Below are positions 8,460 to 15,661 of a stretch of DNA of 64,000 nucleotides, in pieces. Position 1 is the stretch's first letter. The number at the start of each line of letters is the position of its first letter. Under the pieces are notes generated by a model. The model was not told the origin of the DNA. It worked only from the letters and a program-made list of their open reading frames with translations, and did no database searches. The translations under genes and the position numbers were made by a program. This DNA comes from CBDATA01 sp965215615 (GTDB lineage Bacteria; Acidobacteriota; Vicinamibacteria; Marinacidobacterales; Marinacidobacteraceae): NCBI GenBank assembly GCA_965215615.1, contig OZ244068.1, positions 1,178,001 to 1,242,000 of the forward strand, read 5' to 3'.

Positions 8460-9578
8460 ATGGCGGACGGATCCGATCTCTACCAGGCGCTCGGGGTGGA
8501 TCGGGCTGCCGGAGCTCCCCGAATCCGCCAGGCCTATCGCCGTCTGGTCCGTCGGTTCCACCCGGATCTGAATCCCGGCGATCCGGTTGCCGCCGCCCGC
8601 TATTCCGAGATCCGTCGCGCCTGGCTGATCCTGAAGGATCCGGTCAAGCGGTCCGAATATGACGAAGCGGGGGATCGCGAGGCGGGTTTCGAATCCCGCG
8701 TCGCCGCGCCCTCGGGCTATGGCTTCGCCGGCTTCGATTTCACGGCCGAGCCGTCCAGCCGGGAGGCGGATCTCAAGGAGATCCTGGGAACCCGGCAGGA
8801 AGCGCAGCCGGGAGAGGATCAGCCGGATCTCCACAGCCGGGTCCGCCTTTCGTTCCGGGAGGCCCTCGAAGGCCGCTCGGTGCGATTCCGGGTTGCCCGG
8901 CGCGAGGCCTGTTCCGACTGCTCGGGCCACGGTGTCCTGCCCCTCGAGGTACCGGCTCCCTGTCCGACCTGCCGCGGCGGAGGACAGCGTCTTCGGCGGG
9001 TGGGACACATGGTGTTCTCGCGATCCTGCGGACGATGCGAGGGAAAGGGAACCCTGGGATACGCTCCCTGCGATCCCTGTCAGGGCCGGGGCAGTCGGGT
9101 CCGGGTCAGTCGGGAACTGGTTCGGGTTCCTGCCGGGGTCGCTGACGGGGCGACCGTCGTGGTCTCCGGCAAGGGGCATGAACGACCGGGGGAAGCTCCT
9201 CCCGGCAACCTGCATCTGCACATCGAAGTCGAGGCGCATCCGCTGCTCGAGCGGCGTGGCGACAACCTGGTCTGTCCCTTGCCGCTCACCCTCGCCGAAG
9301 CGGCGCTTGGCGGGAAGATCGAAGCACCTACCCCCCAGGGGACAGTGACCCTGCGGTTGCCTCCCGGGGTGCAGCCGGGCGACCGGCTCCGGGTTTCGGG
9401 AAGGGGGGTACGCTCGGCGCGGGGTGACGGTCGCGGGGATTTGTTCTTCGAGGTCCAGGTGCGCATCCCGATCGTCCGGGACGATCGCTCCCGCAATCTC
9501 GTGGAAGAGCTGGACCGGCGGAACCCTTCCTCACCCCGCGAAGGATTGGCCGAAAAACTCGGCGGGGACGCGGCATGA
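8460..9578 (+). CDS. dnaJ: DnaJ-family co-chaperone with zinc-finger region
   Basis: This J-domain protein stimulates DnaK ATPase activity and delivers substrates. The 372-residue product has a J domain at residues 6-66 with the invariant HPD at 34-36 (RRFHPDLNPG). There is no long Gly/Phe region. A zinc-binding region follows at about 150-210 with four CxxCxGxG-type repeats (CSDCSGHG, CPTCRGGG, CGRCEGKG, CDPCQGRG), then the two C-terminal beta domains with LPPGVQPGDRLRVSGRG. The ATG at 8460 lies 21 bases after dnaK. Its stop overlaps hspR as ATGA. The divergent linker makes it look like the shorter DnaJ of dnaK-dnaJ-hspR operons. Confidence 0.92.
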   Translation: MADGSDLYQALGVDRAAGAPRIRQAYRRLVRRFHPDLNPGDPVAAARYSEIRRAWLILKDPVKRSEYDEAGDREAGFESRVAAPSGYGFAGFDFTAEPSSREADLKEILGTRQEAQPGEDQPDLHSRVRLSFREALEGRSVRFRVARREACSDCSGHGVLPLEVPAPCPTCRGGGQRLRRVGHMVFSRSCGRCEGKGTLGYAPCDPCQGRGSRVRVSRELVRVPAGVADGATVVVSGKGHERPGEAPPGNLHLHIEVEAHPLLERRGDNLVCPLPLTLAEAALGGKIEAPTPQGTVTLRLPPGVQPGDRLRVSGRGVRSARGDGRGDLFFEVQVRIPIVRDDRSRNLVEELDRRNPSSPREGLAEKLGGDAA

Positions 9579-10006
9579 GCGCGGACCGTCGGGGGAGCTA
9601 CATGATCAGCGCCGTGGCCGAGATGTTCGAGATCCATCCGCAAACGCTCCGGCTCTATGAGCGCGAGGGATTGCTCCGGCCGTCACGGACCGAAGGGAAC
9701 ACCCGTCTCTACGGAGAAGAAGATCTGGATCGACTGCGAGCGATCCTGAACCTCCGGGAGATGGGTGTGAACCTCGCCGGCGTGGACATCATCCTCGAGA
9801 TGCGGAGCCGGATGGAGCGCATGCAGAAGGAGATCGTCGCGTTCACCGAGTTCGTCCACCGCGAACTTGCGCGCGAGGACAATCGCCTGAGCGAGCGCGC
9901 CCGGATGGCGCTGGTCCGCCTGCCGAAGCGGGATCTGGTTCCGGCCCCGGGGAAGCCCGCCGCGGAAACGGAAAGAACTGTTTCCGACGATGGAGCGCGG
10001 GATTGA
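9575..10006 (+). CDS. hspR: MerR-family heat-shock repressor HspR
   Basis: The 143-residue protein has an N-terminal MerR-type winged helix-turn-helix (YMISAVAEMFEIHPQTLRLY, then EREGLLRPSR and NTRLYGEEDLDRL) and a helical region (VDIILEMRSRMERMQKEI) typical of HspR. HspR represses the dnaK operon and uses DnaK as co-repressor in Actinobacteria and relatives. Its place directly after dnaJ with an ATGA overlap supports this over other MerR regulators. No textbook HAIR operator was found upstream of dnaK, so the target sequence in this host is open. The tail after residue 110 is not conserved and looks disordered. Confidence 0.85.
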   Translation: MSADRRGSYMISAVAEMFEIHPQTLRLYEREGLLRPSRTEGNTRLYGEEDLDRLRAILNLREMGVNLAGVDIILEMRSRMERMQKEIVAFTEFVHRELAREDNRLSERARMALVRLPKRDLVPAPGKPAAETERTVSDDGARD

Positions 10007-10725
10007 CCCGTCGCCCCCGGCTTCCCTGTTCCCGGTGTGGCGGCACCCGCTGGCGCCCCCGCGACCCCGAAGTGCTCGACTCCCCGGTGGTTCCCTGCGC
10101 CTGCGAGGAGCTCGCGATGTCGGATCCCGCCCGACTCACGAGCTTCGGAATCCCGAAGCGGTTTCGCTCGGTTTCGTTCGATTCCTATGAGGAGCTTTCT
10201 CCCGCACTGAGTCGGGCGCGGCTCGCGGTCGAGCGCTGGGCCGAGTCGTATCCGGACGTGAAGAAGGGTCTCTTCCTGACGGGCCAGACAGGCGTGGGCA
10301 AGACGCATCTGGCGGTGGCGGCGGTTCGCCGGGTGGCGCTGGAGCGGAATCTGGAAACCGCTGTGCGTTTCGTCTGTGTGCCGGCGCTCATCGAGCGGCT
10401 TCGCTTCGTTCTGCGGGACGGGAGCGCGACCGAGGATGCGATCCTCGCTCCGCTGTTCCGGGCCGAAATTCTGGTGCTCGACGGCCTCGGAGAGGACATG
10501 GTTCAGGAATGGGTGGTCGAGAAGATGCTCTACCTGCTGACTCGCTGTTACAACGATTGTCAGACCCTGATCTGCACCAGTGTCTATCGGGAAGACCCCG
10601 CCGCCTCGCCTGCTCTCGCCGACCGGATCAGCCCGCGCGGGGTCTCCATGCTCCTCGAGGCGTGTCAATTCGTCGAGGTGCAGGGCGAGGATTTCCGCCA
10701 TACTGTCATTCGCCACGGCGAATAG
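10003..10725 (+). CDS. DnaC/IstB-like AAA+ ATPase with N-terminal zinc ribbon
   Basis: The 240-residue product has four N-terminal cysteines (9, 12, 32, 34; CSRCGG and PCACEE) forming a likely zinc ribbon, a P-loop GQTGVGKT at 94-101, a Walker B-like ILVLDGLGED, and a sensor-like TSVY. This architecture is that of DnaC/DnaI helicase loaders and of IstB-type ATPases. No transposase is next to it, so a replication or chaperone-linked ATPase is more likely than IstB. The start is TTG at 10003, overlapping the hspR stop as TTGA. Its place at the end of the heat-shock operon hints at co-expression with the chaperones. Confidence 0.78.
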   Translation: MTRRPRLPCSRCGGTRWRPRDPEVLDSPVVPCACEELAMSDPARLTSFGIPKRFRSVSFDSYEELSPALSRARLAVERWAESYPDVKKGLFLTGQTGVGKTHLAVAAVRRVALERNLETAVRFVCVPALIERLRFVLRDGSATEDAILAPLFRAEILVLDGLGEDMVQEWVVEKMLYLLTRCYNDCQTLICTSVYREDPAASPALADRISPRGVSMLLEACQFVEVQGEDFRHTVIRHGE

Positions 10726-10753
10726 CCCGCCAATTTCCGAAGGAGTTCGAACC

Positions 10754-11593
10754 ATGCACCGATGCGCCCCGGCCTTTCTCTTCGCCGCGATGCTCGGGTC
10801 CTACGCCCTGGCCCAGTCTCCGCCGCCCGACAAGCCGCGCCCCATCCCCATCCGGGATTCGGTGTTCATCGAGGATCTCACCTGGATGGAGGTGCGCGAC
10901 CTGATCGCCGCCGGCAAGACCACCGCCATCGTGGCGAGCGGCGGTGTCGAGCAGAACGGTCCTTATCTGGTCACCGGCAAGCACAACGTACTGCTCCGGG
11001 GAACGACCGAAGCGATCGCCCGGGATCTGGGGAACGCGCTGGTCGCGCCCATCCTGAAGCTGGTGCCCGAGGGAGATTTCGACCCTCCGACCGGCCACAT
11101 GCGTTACCCGGGAACCGTCGGCCTGAGCGAGGAAACTTTCCGCGCCGTGCTTCGCGATGTCGCCCGCAGCCTGCGGGCGAGCGGCTTCTCGCACATCGTC
11201 TTCCTCGGAGACAGCGGCGGGAACCAGGCCGGCATGGAAGCGGTCGCTTCCGAGATGAACACGGCGTTCGGTGGTTCGCCTGGCGTGCACTACATCCCCC
11301 AGTTCTACGATGTCACAGGGCTCAGGACCTGGCTCGCGGAGAACGGGATCGAGGAAGAACCGGAAGGCATCCACGACGAGTTCGCGATGTCCTCGATGAT
11401 GGCGGCCGTGGATCCGGACTCGATCCGGACCGCGGAGCGCCGGAAAGCGGGGCTCTTCCGGATCAACGGCGTGGATCTCGATCCGCTGGATCAGACCATT
11501 GCGTGGGGGCTTCGCCTCTTCCGGTATCGCAGTTCGGTGACCGTTCCGGCGATCCGGGCCGCGATCGGGGAGGCATCCGAAAGCGAGGAGTGA
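10754..11593 (+). CDS. secreted creatininase-family protein with altered metal ligands
   Basis: The 279-residue product starts with a signal peptide ending near ALAQS and continues with a creatininase fold: IVASGGVEQNGPYLVTGKHN, a YPGTVGLSEETF segment, VFLGDSGGNQAG and EGIHDEFAMSS. Creatininases are zinc/manganese amidohydrolases whose motif is normally EQHGPHLP...D and NGHGGN. Here the His after EQ is Asn and NGHGGN has become GDSGGN, so classical creatinine hydrolysis is doubtful. The variant recurs enough in motif spacing to be a distinct subfamily rather than decay. An AAGGAG-like site precedes the ATG at 10754. The substrate is unknown. Confidence 0.75.
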   Translation: MHRCAPAFLFAAMLGSYALAQSPPPDKPRPIPIRDSVFIEDLTWMEVRDLIAAGKTTAIVASGGVEQNGPYLVTGKHNVLLRGTTEAIARDLGNALVAPILKLVPEGDFDPPTGHMRYPGTVGLSEETFRAVLRDVARSLRASGFSHIVFLGDSGGNQAGMEAVASEMNTAFGGSPGVHYIPQFYDVTGLRTWLAENGIEEEPEGIHDEFAMSSMMAAVDPDSIRTAERRKAGLFRINGVDLDPLDQTIAWGLRLFRYRSSVTVPAIRAAIGEASESEE

Positions 11594-11598
11594 TCGCG

Positions 11599-11617
11599 AT
11601 GCGAATATGATTCGCAT
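11599..11617. promoter_or_regulatory. palindrome at the start of the toxin-antitoxin operon
   Basis: ATGCGAAT (11599-11606) and ATTCGCAT (11610-11617) form a perfect 8-base inverted repeat with a 3-base centre, one base before the ATG at 11619. RHH antitoxins usually bind such sites to repress their own operon, so this is the likely operator. Its position also masks the start region. It argues for starting the antitoxin at 11619 rather than at the ATG inside the palindrome (11607). Confidence 0.6.
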
Positions 11618-11618
11618 A

Positions 11619-11858
11619 ATGCCTACGACGATTCACCTCACTCCCGACCTGCTGGCCGCCGTGGATCAGCGGGCCCGGGATCTCGAACTCACCCGGAACC
11701 GCTTTATCTCGGAGTCCCTCCGGCGAACGCTCGAAAACGACGAGCGGTGGAGCCCGGCTCTCGTTTCGGAGCTCCGTCGCGCCGGCTCGAGCCCCAAAGA
11801 GCGGCGCGCACTCACCGAGCTTCGCCGGAGCCTCCTGGCCGGGACGCACGAGCGATGA
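11619..11858 (+). CDS. ribbon-helix-helix (CopG-like) antitoxin
   Basis: The 79-residue product begins with a short beta strand and two helices (TTIHLTPDLLAAVDQRARDL, LTRNRFISESLRRTL) that fit a CopG/Arc-type DNA-binding fold. The charged C-terminal part would wrap the toxin. It overlaps the downstream PIN-domain gene as ATGA, the usual layout of an antitoxin-toxin pair, and a perfect palindrome sits at its start. An in-frame ATG 12 bases upstream is possible but lies inside that palindrome. Confidence 0.8.
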   Translation: MPTTIHLTPDLLAAVDQRARDLELTRNRFISESLRRTLENDERWSPALVSELRRAGSSPKERRALTELRRSLLAGTHER

Positions 11859-12274
11859 AGCATCTGCTCGACACCGGGACGACCCTAAGCGCCATGGCCG
11901 GCGACCCGGAAACGCTGGAACAGCTCTTCGCGCTTCGTCGCGCCGACGCGCAGATCCCCCAGCCGGTGGTGGCGGAGATCCTCGAGGCGGTCGCCCGGCT
12001 TTCCGATCCCCGGATGCGCGAGCTTTTCTCGACCCGCCTCGATCGTCTTCTCGAAGAAGCTGCCGTCGCACCGTGGACGACGGAAGTGAGCCGGGCCTAT
12101 GCCGCGATCAAGAAGGACCTGAGCGACCGGGGACGAGAGATGCGGGATCTCGAGATCGCGACGGCCGCCCACGCGCTTGCGACCGAAGGGGTGCTGGTGA
12201 CGACCCGGACGGCCCGGATGGCCTGGATTCGGGGGCTTTCGCTCGACAACTGGAGCGGTCCTTCCGGACGTTGA
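11855..12274 (+). CDS. PIN-domain toxin, VapC-like
   Basis: VapC toxins are Mg-dependent RNases that cut tRNA or rRNA. The 139-residue product has the first acidic residue in HLLDTGTT, a second in VVAEILEAV, and a third in MRDLEIATAAHAL. The usual final segment (VTxNxxxF) appears as VTTRTARM, so the last acidic position or Asn is changed. Its ATG overlaps the antitoxin stop. The pair is convergent with a crotonase gene 4 bases away, with no mobile element visible. The toxin may be active or weakened by the C-terminal change. Confidence 0.78.
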   Translation: MKHLLDTGTTLSAMAGDPETLEQLFALRRADAQIPQPVVAEILEAVARLSDPRMRELFSTRLDRLLEEAAVAPWTTEVSRAYAAIKKDLSDRGREMRDLEIATAAHALATEGVLVTTRTARMAWIRGLSLDNWSGPSGR

Positions 12275-12278
12275 TGGC

Positions 12279-13004
12279 TTACTTCCCCAGCATGTCGGCG
12301 CGCCGGCGGACGGAATCCTCCGAAAACCAGGTGTCGAGAAACGCTTCCCGGCAGCGGGGGCGACGCGCCTCGGCCCGCTCGATGTAGCCCTCGCGCAGCG
12401 CCCGCTTGCTGTGGGTATAGGCGGTTCGCGGCTGTCCGCCGAGCATCTCGGCGTGCTCCACCGCGCGGTCGAGCAGCTCGGCAGGCGGAGAGAGCTGGTG
12501 GAGGAAGCCGGCACCGACCGCGCCCACCGGCTTGTTCAGTTGGCCGGCGAGCAGGACTTCGGGCATCCGCGACCGCGGCACGGCGGCCCGGATGATCTGG
12601 AAGGCAGTCGCCGGAAACACGACACCGAGGCTCACTTCCGAGACCCCCACCCGGTAGCTCCCTTCGGCACCGAAGCGCACGTCGCAGGCGGCGGCGAGAA
12701 CGGCACCCCCGGCGACCGCGTGCCCGTTCACCGCGGCGACCGTGGGACAGGGCAGGAGAAACAGCCGCAGGAGCAGATCCTCGAACGCATCGAGGAATTC
12801 CCCCATCTCTTCCCGGCTCTCGGGAAGGCTTTGGAGGTTCAAACCGGCCGAAAAGAACCGGCCGAAGCCGGTCAGGACCAGCGGTCGGCCACTCGTCTGA
12901 ACCTCGTCGAGGCGCTGGTCCAGCATCGAGACCAGCTCCATGTCCACGGCGTTGGCAGTCCCGTGGCGCATCGAGACCACGAGGGCCTCATGGGTGCCGG
13001 ACAC
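12279..13004 (-). CDS. enoyl-CoA hydratase/isomerase family protein
   Basis: The 241-residue crotonase-fold protein has the oxyanion-hole segments GFGRFFSAGLNLQSL and PTVAAVNGHAVAGGAVLAAACD, followed by SEVSLGVVFP. Members hydrate, isomerise or cleave acyl-CoA thioesters. The exact substrate cannot be read from the sequence. In the position where hydratases often have a catalytic Glu (SEVSLGV) a Glu is present, which keeps hydratase or isomerase activity possible. The GTG at 13004 lies 6 bases after the stop of the selenoperoxiredoxin gene, so the two are probably cotranscribed. Confidence 0.85.
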   Translation of the reverse strand: MSGTHEALVVSMRHGTANAVDMELVSMLDQRLDEVQTSGRPLVLTGFGRFFSAGLNLQSLPESREEMGEFLDAFEDLLLRLFLLPCPTVAAVNGHAVAGGAVLAAACDVRFGAEGSYRVGVSEVSLGVVFPATAFQIIRAAVPRSRMPEVLLAGQLNKPVGAVGAGFLHQLSPPAELLDRAVEHAEMLGGQPRTAYTHSKRALREGYIERAEARRPRCREAFLDTWFSEDSVRRRADMLGK

Positions 13005-13010
13005 GAACGG

Positions 13011-13637
13011 TTATTCGAGTCCGGCCAGGACTTCGAGCAGGGGTTCGTAGTCTTCCCGGACCCGGTAGTCGTAGTTCACGTAGCGGAGGATTCCCTCCCG
13101 GTCGATCACGAAGGTTGCCCGCGATGCGTAGCTTGCTCCGCCGATTTCGATCGGCTCCACTCCGTAGGCATCCACCACCTCGGACTTGCGGTCGGAGAGC
13201 AGAACGAGGCCGGGAAGTTCCGAAGGCGACCCCGGTGCGGCCATCATGCCGGATTCCTTGCCGACGCTTTCGAGCCAGTTCCACTGGGAGTACGGGGTGT
13301 CCACGCTGATCCCGAATACCTGGGTGTCCTCATCCAGAAACTTCTGGATGTCGTCCTTGTAGGACGAAAACTGGAGCGTTCAAGTGCCGGTCCAGTCCGC
13401 CACGTAGAACGCCAGCACGATGTTCTTTTCTCCAAGAACACGGCTCAGGTCGAGCGCGAGAGCGCCCGCCGACTCTCCGGCCGTCGAGGGCAGGGGGTTC
13501 GGGAAAGCCGGGGCTTCGTCGCCCACCTTCAGTTTCTTCATCTGGTTCATCGTCTGGGCGCTTGCCGCCGGCACTACGCCGAGCGCGAGGCCGAGAGCGA
13601 GCGCGGTGGCCCGTCGCCGGGAAAATCGGAATTGCAT
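13011..13637 (-). CDS. secreted peroxiredoxin with in-frame UGA (selenocysteine) at the peroxidatic site
   Basis: The frame runs from ATG 13637 (AAGGAG six bases upstream) to TAA 13011 and is interrupted only by TGA at 13382-13380. Read through, it gives 208 residues: a signal peptide ending near AASAQ, then an AhpC/TSA fold with VGDEAPAF, FYVADWTGT-U-TLQF, VFGISVDTPYSQW, LLSDRKSEVVDAYGV and ASRATFVID. The UGA falls exactly at the peroxidatic Cys of the Txx[C/U] motif (T83, U86), and the partner Arg (R173) is present. No cysteine occurs anywhere in the protein, so Sec86 would be the only redox residue. Sec-containing peroxiredoxins are known, so readthrough is the best explanation. A sequencing error or recent nonsense mutation is the alternative. 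A crotonase gene follows 6 bases downstream. Confidence 0.85.
13331..13367 (-). promoter_or_regulatory. candidate bacterial SECIS: two adjacent hairpins after the UGA
   Basis: Starting 12 bases after the UGA, the mRNA can form UCGUCC-UACAA-GGACGA (13367-13351), then one base-adjacent stem CAUCCAGA-AGUU-UCUGGAUG (13350-13331). Both stems are perfect (6 and 8 pairs). The second has a G among the first two loop bases, as bacterial SECIS loops usually do, with its loop starting 38 bases after the UGA, at the edge of the accepted range. The first loop is better placed (19 bases) but lacks the early G. Which one SelB would use cannot be decided by eye. Confidence 0.5.
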
Positions 13638-13771
13638 CGGGTACTCCTTCTCTCCTTGGATTTACCTATCCGGGAGGCGGGATTATGCCGTGCGGGGTAT
13701 CCCTCCGCCCGAACCCGGCGAAGTAGAATGGCGGGGCCGTTGGCGCGTGCCGGCCGCTTCACGGGAACTAC

Positions 13772-13800
13772 GGGGATTCACACACTACAGGGGATTCACA
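13772..13800. repeat. 11-base direct repeat upstream of greA
   Basis: GGGGATTCACA occurs at 13772-13782 and again at 13790-13800, 18 bases apart, each preceded by ACTAC. The second copy ends four bases before the greA start codon. It may be a regulator site or a small duplication. No factor can be named. Confidence 0.5.
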
Positions 13801-13803
13801 ACA

Positions 13804-14280
13804 GTGGCGCTCTCGTTTCGTGCAAAACTGGAGGGCGAGGTCCGCGCTCTCGAAGAAGAACTTCACCTCCATCTGCCAAAGCAGATCAAGGAAGCGCGCG
13901 AGCATGGTGATCTCTCCGAGAACGCCGAGTACGATGCCGCGAAGGAGCGCCAGGCCTTCGTCGCCGCCCGCCTCGCCCAGCTCAAGAAGCGGCTCGCCGA
14001 TCTTTCGATGCTCCATCTCGATGGCATCCCGAACGACCGGATTTCCCTCGGCAGCGAAGTCCGGGTGATGGATCACACGAACGGCAAGGAGTTCCGGTAC
14101 GAGCTCGTGGTCAGCGAAGAGGCGGACGCGAGTCTCGGTCGCATCTCCACGGCATCTCCCATCGGCCGGGCGCTGATGGGTGCGGCGGTCTCGGATTTCG
14201 TGGTTCTCTCCGCTCCTTCCGGGGAGCGCGAACTCGAAGTCCTCGAACTCAAGACGATCCACGAGCGGGGAATCCTTTGA
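13804..14280 (+). CDS. greA: transcription elongation factor GreA
   Basis: GreA restarts backtracked RNA polymerase by stimulating transcript cleavage. The 158-residue product matches the family length. It has the N-terminal coiled coil with the acidic tip (EAREHGDLSENAEYDAAKER) and the C-terminal FKBP-like domain (ISTASPIGRALMGAAVSDFV). The frame is open upstream, but GTG at 13804 gives the normal family length and the usual N-terminus. It leads a plus-strand run: nfeD starts at TTG inside its last codon and stop (TTGA). Confidence 0.92.
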   Translation: MALSFRAKLEGEVRALEEELHLHLPKQIKEAREHGDLSENAEYDAAKERQAFVAARLAQLKKRLADLSMLHLDGIPNDRISLGSEVRVMDHTNGKEFRYELVVSEEADASLGRISTASPIGRALMGAAVSDFVVLSAPSGERELEVLELKTIHERGIL

Positions 14281-15617
14281 GGAGCGGCCTGTTGAGGACT
14301 GGCCTGTTGGGCCGCCTCGCCGCCCCGCTCGTGGCGCTCGGCGTGCTTTTCTCCGCCCGGGGGGCGGCTGCGAACGAGATCCGCCAGGTGGACGTGGTGG
14401 ACATCATCCACGCGGTCTCGGCGGCGCGGGTAGTGGAGACCATCGAGACCGCCGCCGAGCAGGATGCCGGCCTCGTCCTGTTGCGCCTCGATACTCCGGG
14501 CGGGCTCGACACTTCGATGCGGGAGATCATCGAAGCCATCCTGAACAGCCCCACGCCGGTCGCGGTTTTCGTCGGCCCTTCGGGTGCACGCGCCGCTTCC
14601 GCCGGGTTCCTCATCACTCTCGCCGCCGATATCTCCGGGATGGCGCCCGGAACCAACATGGGCGCGGCCACTCCGGTTGCCGGGACCGGCGGAGAAATGC
14701 CGGAAACGCTCAGCCGGAAAGTGGAGTCGGATGCCGCCGCCTACCTCCGCTCGATCGCCGAGCGGCGCGGCCGCGATGTGGAGCTCGCCGAGCTCGGGGT
14801 TACCGAAGCGCGGAGCTGGACGGCCTCGGAAGCGCTCGAAGCCGGCCTGATCGATGTGGTGGCGGCCGACGTGAGTGAGTTTCTCGCGACCCTCGACGGG
14901 CAGACGGTGCAGCGCATCGACGGAGAAGAGCAGGTTCTCGACATCGGCGGACTCCCGGTGGTGACGACCGAACTGAGTTTCCGTGATCGCGCGCTTTCCT
15001 TCATCGCCAACCCGAGCCTCGCGGTGATTCTCGGCATGATCGGCCTGCTGGGCCTCTATCTCGAGTTCTCGAACCCCGGAATGCTGTTCCCCGGCATCCT
15101 GGGCCTCGTGGCCTTGGTTCTCGCCGGTTTCGGCCTGAACCTGTTGCCGATCAACGCGCTCGGGGTGCTGCTGCTGCTCGCCGGTCTCGGCCTGCTGATC
15201 GCCGAAACCATGACCCCCTCTTTCGGCCTCCTGGGACTGGGCGGCGCCCTCTCGCTCGCCGCCGGCCTGCTCTTCTTCTTCGAGGAACAGTCCCTTCCCA
15301 CTCCGGAGCTCAGCGTGTCCTACGGTCTCGTGCTTCCCACCGTCATCGTATTCGTCGCTCTCGTCTTCTTTCTCGGCCAGATGGTCCTGCGCGCCCAACG
15401 GCTGCCGGCGGTCACCGGGCAGGAGGGGATGGTCGGGCTGGTAGCCACCGCCCGCACCGCGATCCCGGCGGATGGCGCGGGAACCGTGTTCGTCCACGGC
15501 GAGTACTGGCAGGCCACTGCGCCTTCCCCGGTCGAAGCCGGTCAACGGGTCCGCATCGAGTCGGTGGACGGACTCACCCTTCGCGTCGGGCCAGCCGGAG
15601 ATCCTCGCGACACTTGA
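14277..15617 (+). CDS. NfeD-family membrane serine protease (ClpP class)
   Basis: The 446-residue product has a signal peptide, a periplasmic ClpP-like domain with RLDTPGGLDTSMREII, the nucleophile region GPSGARAASAGFLI (Ser in ASAG) and a downstream Lys (SRKVESDAAAYL), then four to five membrane helices at about 245-370 and an OB-fold NfeD domain at the C-terminus. Such long NfeD proteins cleave stomatin-like proteins and usually pair with a slipin gene, as here. The start is TTG 14277, overlapping the greA stop as TTGA. Confidence 0.88.
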   Translation: MRSGLLRTGLLGRLAAPLVALGVLFSARGAAANEIRQVDVVDIIHAVSAARVVETIETAAEQDAGLVLLRLDTPGGLDTSMREIIEAILNSPTPVAVFVGPSGARAASAGFLITLAADISGMAPGTNMGAATPVAGTGGEMPETLSRKVESDAAAYLRSIAERRGRDVELAELGVTEARSWTASEALEAGLIDVVAADVSEFLATLDGQTVQRIDGEEQVLDIGGLPVVTTELSFRDRALSFIANPSLAVILGMIGLLGLYLEFSNPGMLFPGILGLVALVLAGFGLNLLPINALGVLLLLAGLGLLIAETMTPSFGLLGLGGALSLAAGLLFFFEEQSLPTPELSVSYGLVLPTVIVFVALVFFLGQMVLRAQRLPAVTGQEGMVGLVATARTAIPADGAGTVFVHGEYWQATAPSPVEAGQRVRIESVDGLTLRVGPAGDPRDT

Positions 15618-15661
15618 TCCTCCGCCCCCGATTCCAACCCTGACTCCCAAAGGAGCTTCCC

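Noticed and set aside
13380..13382. TGA taken as a nonsense mutation splitting the peroxiredoxin into a pseudogene
   Set aside because: The codon is exactly the catalytic Cys position, no other stop or frameshift occurs, a good ribosome-binding site is present and both halves are conserved. Sec recoding explains all of this better.
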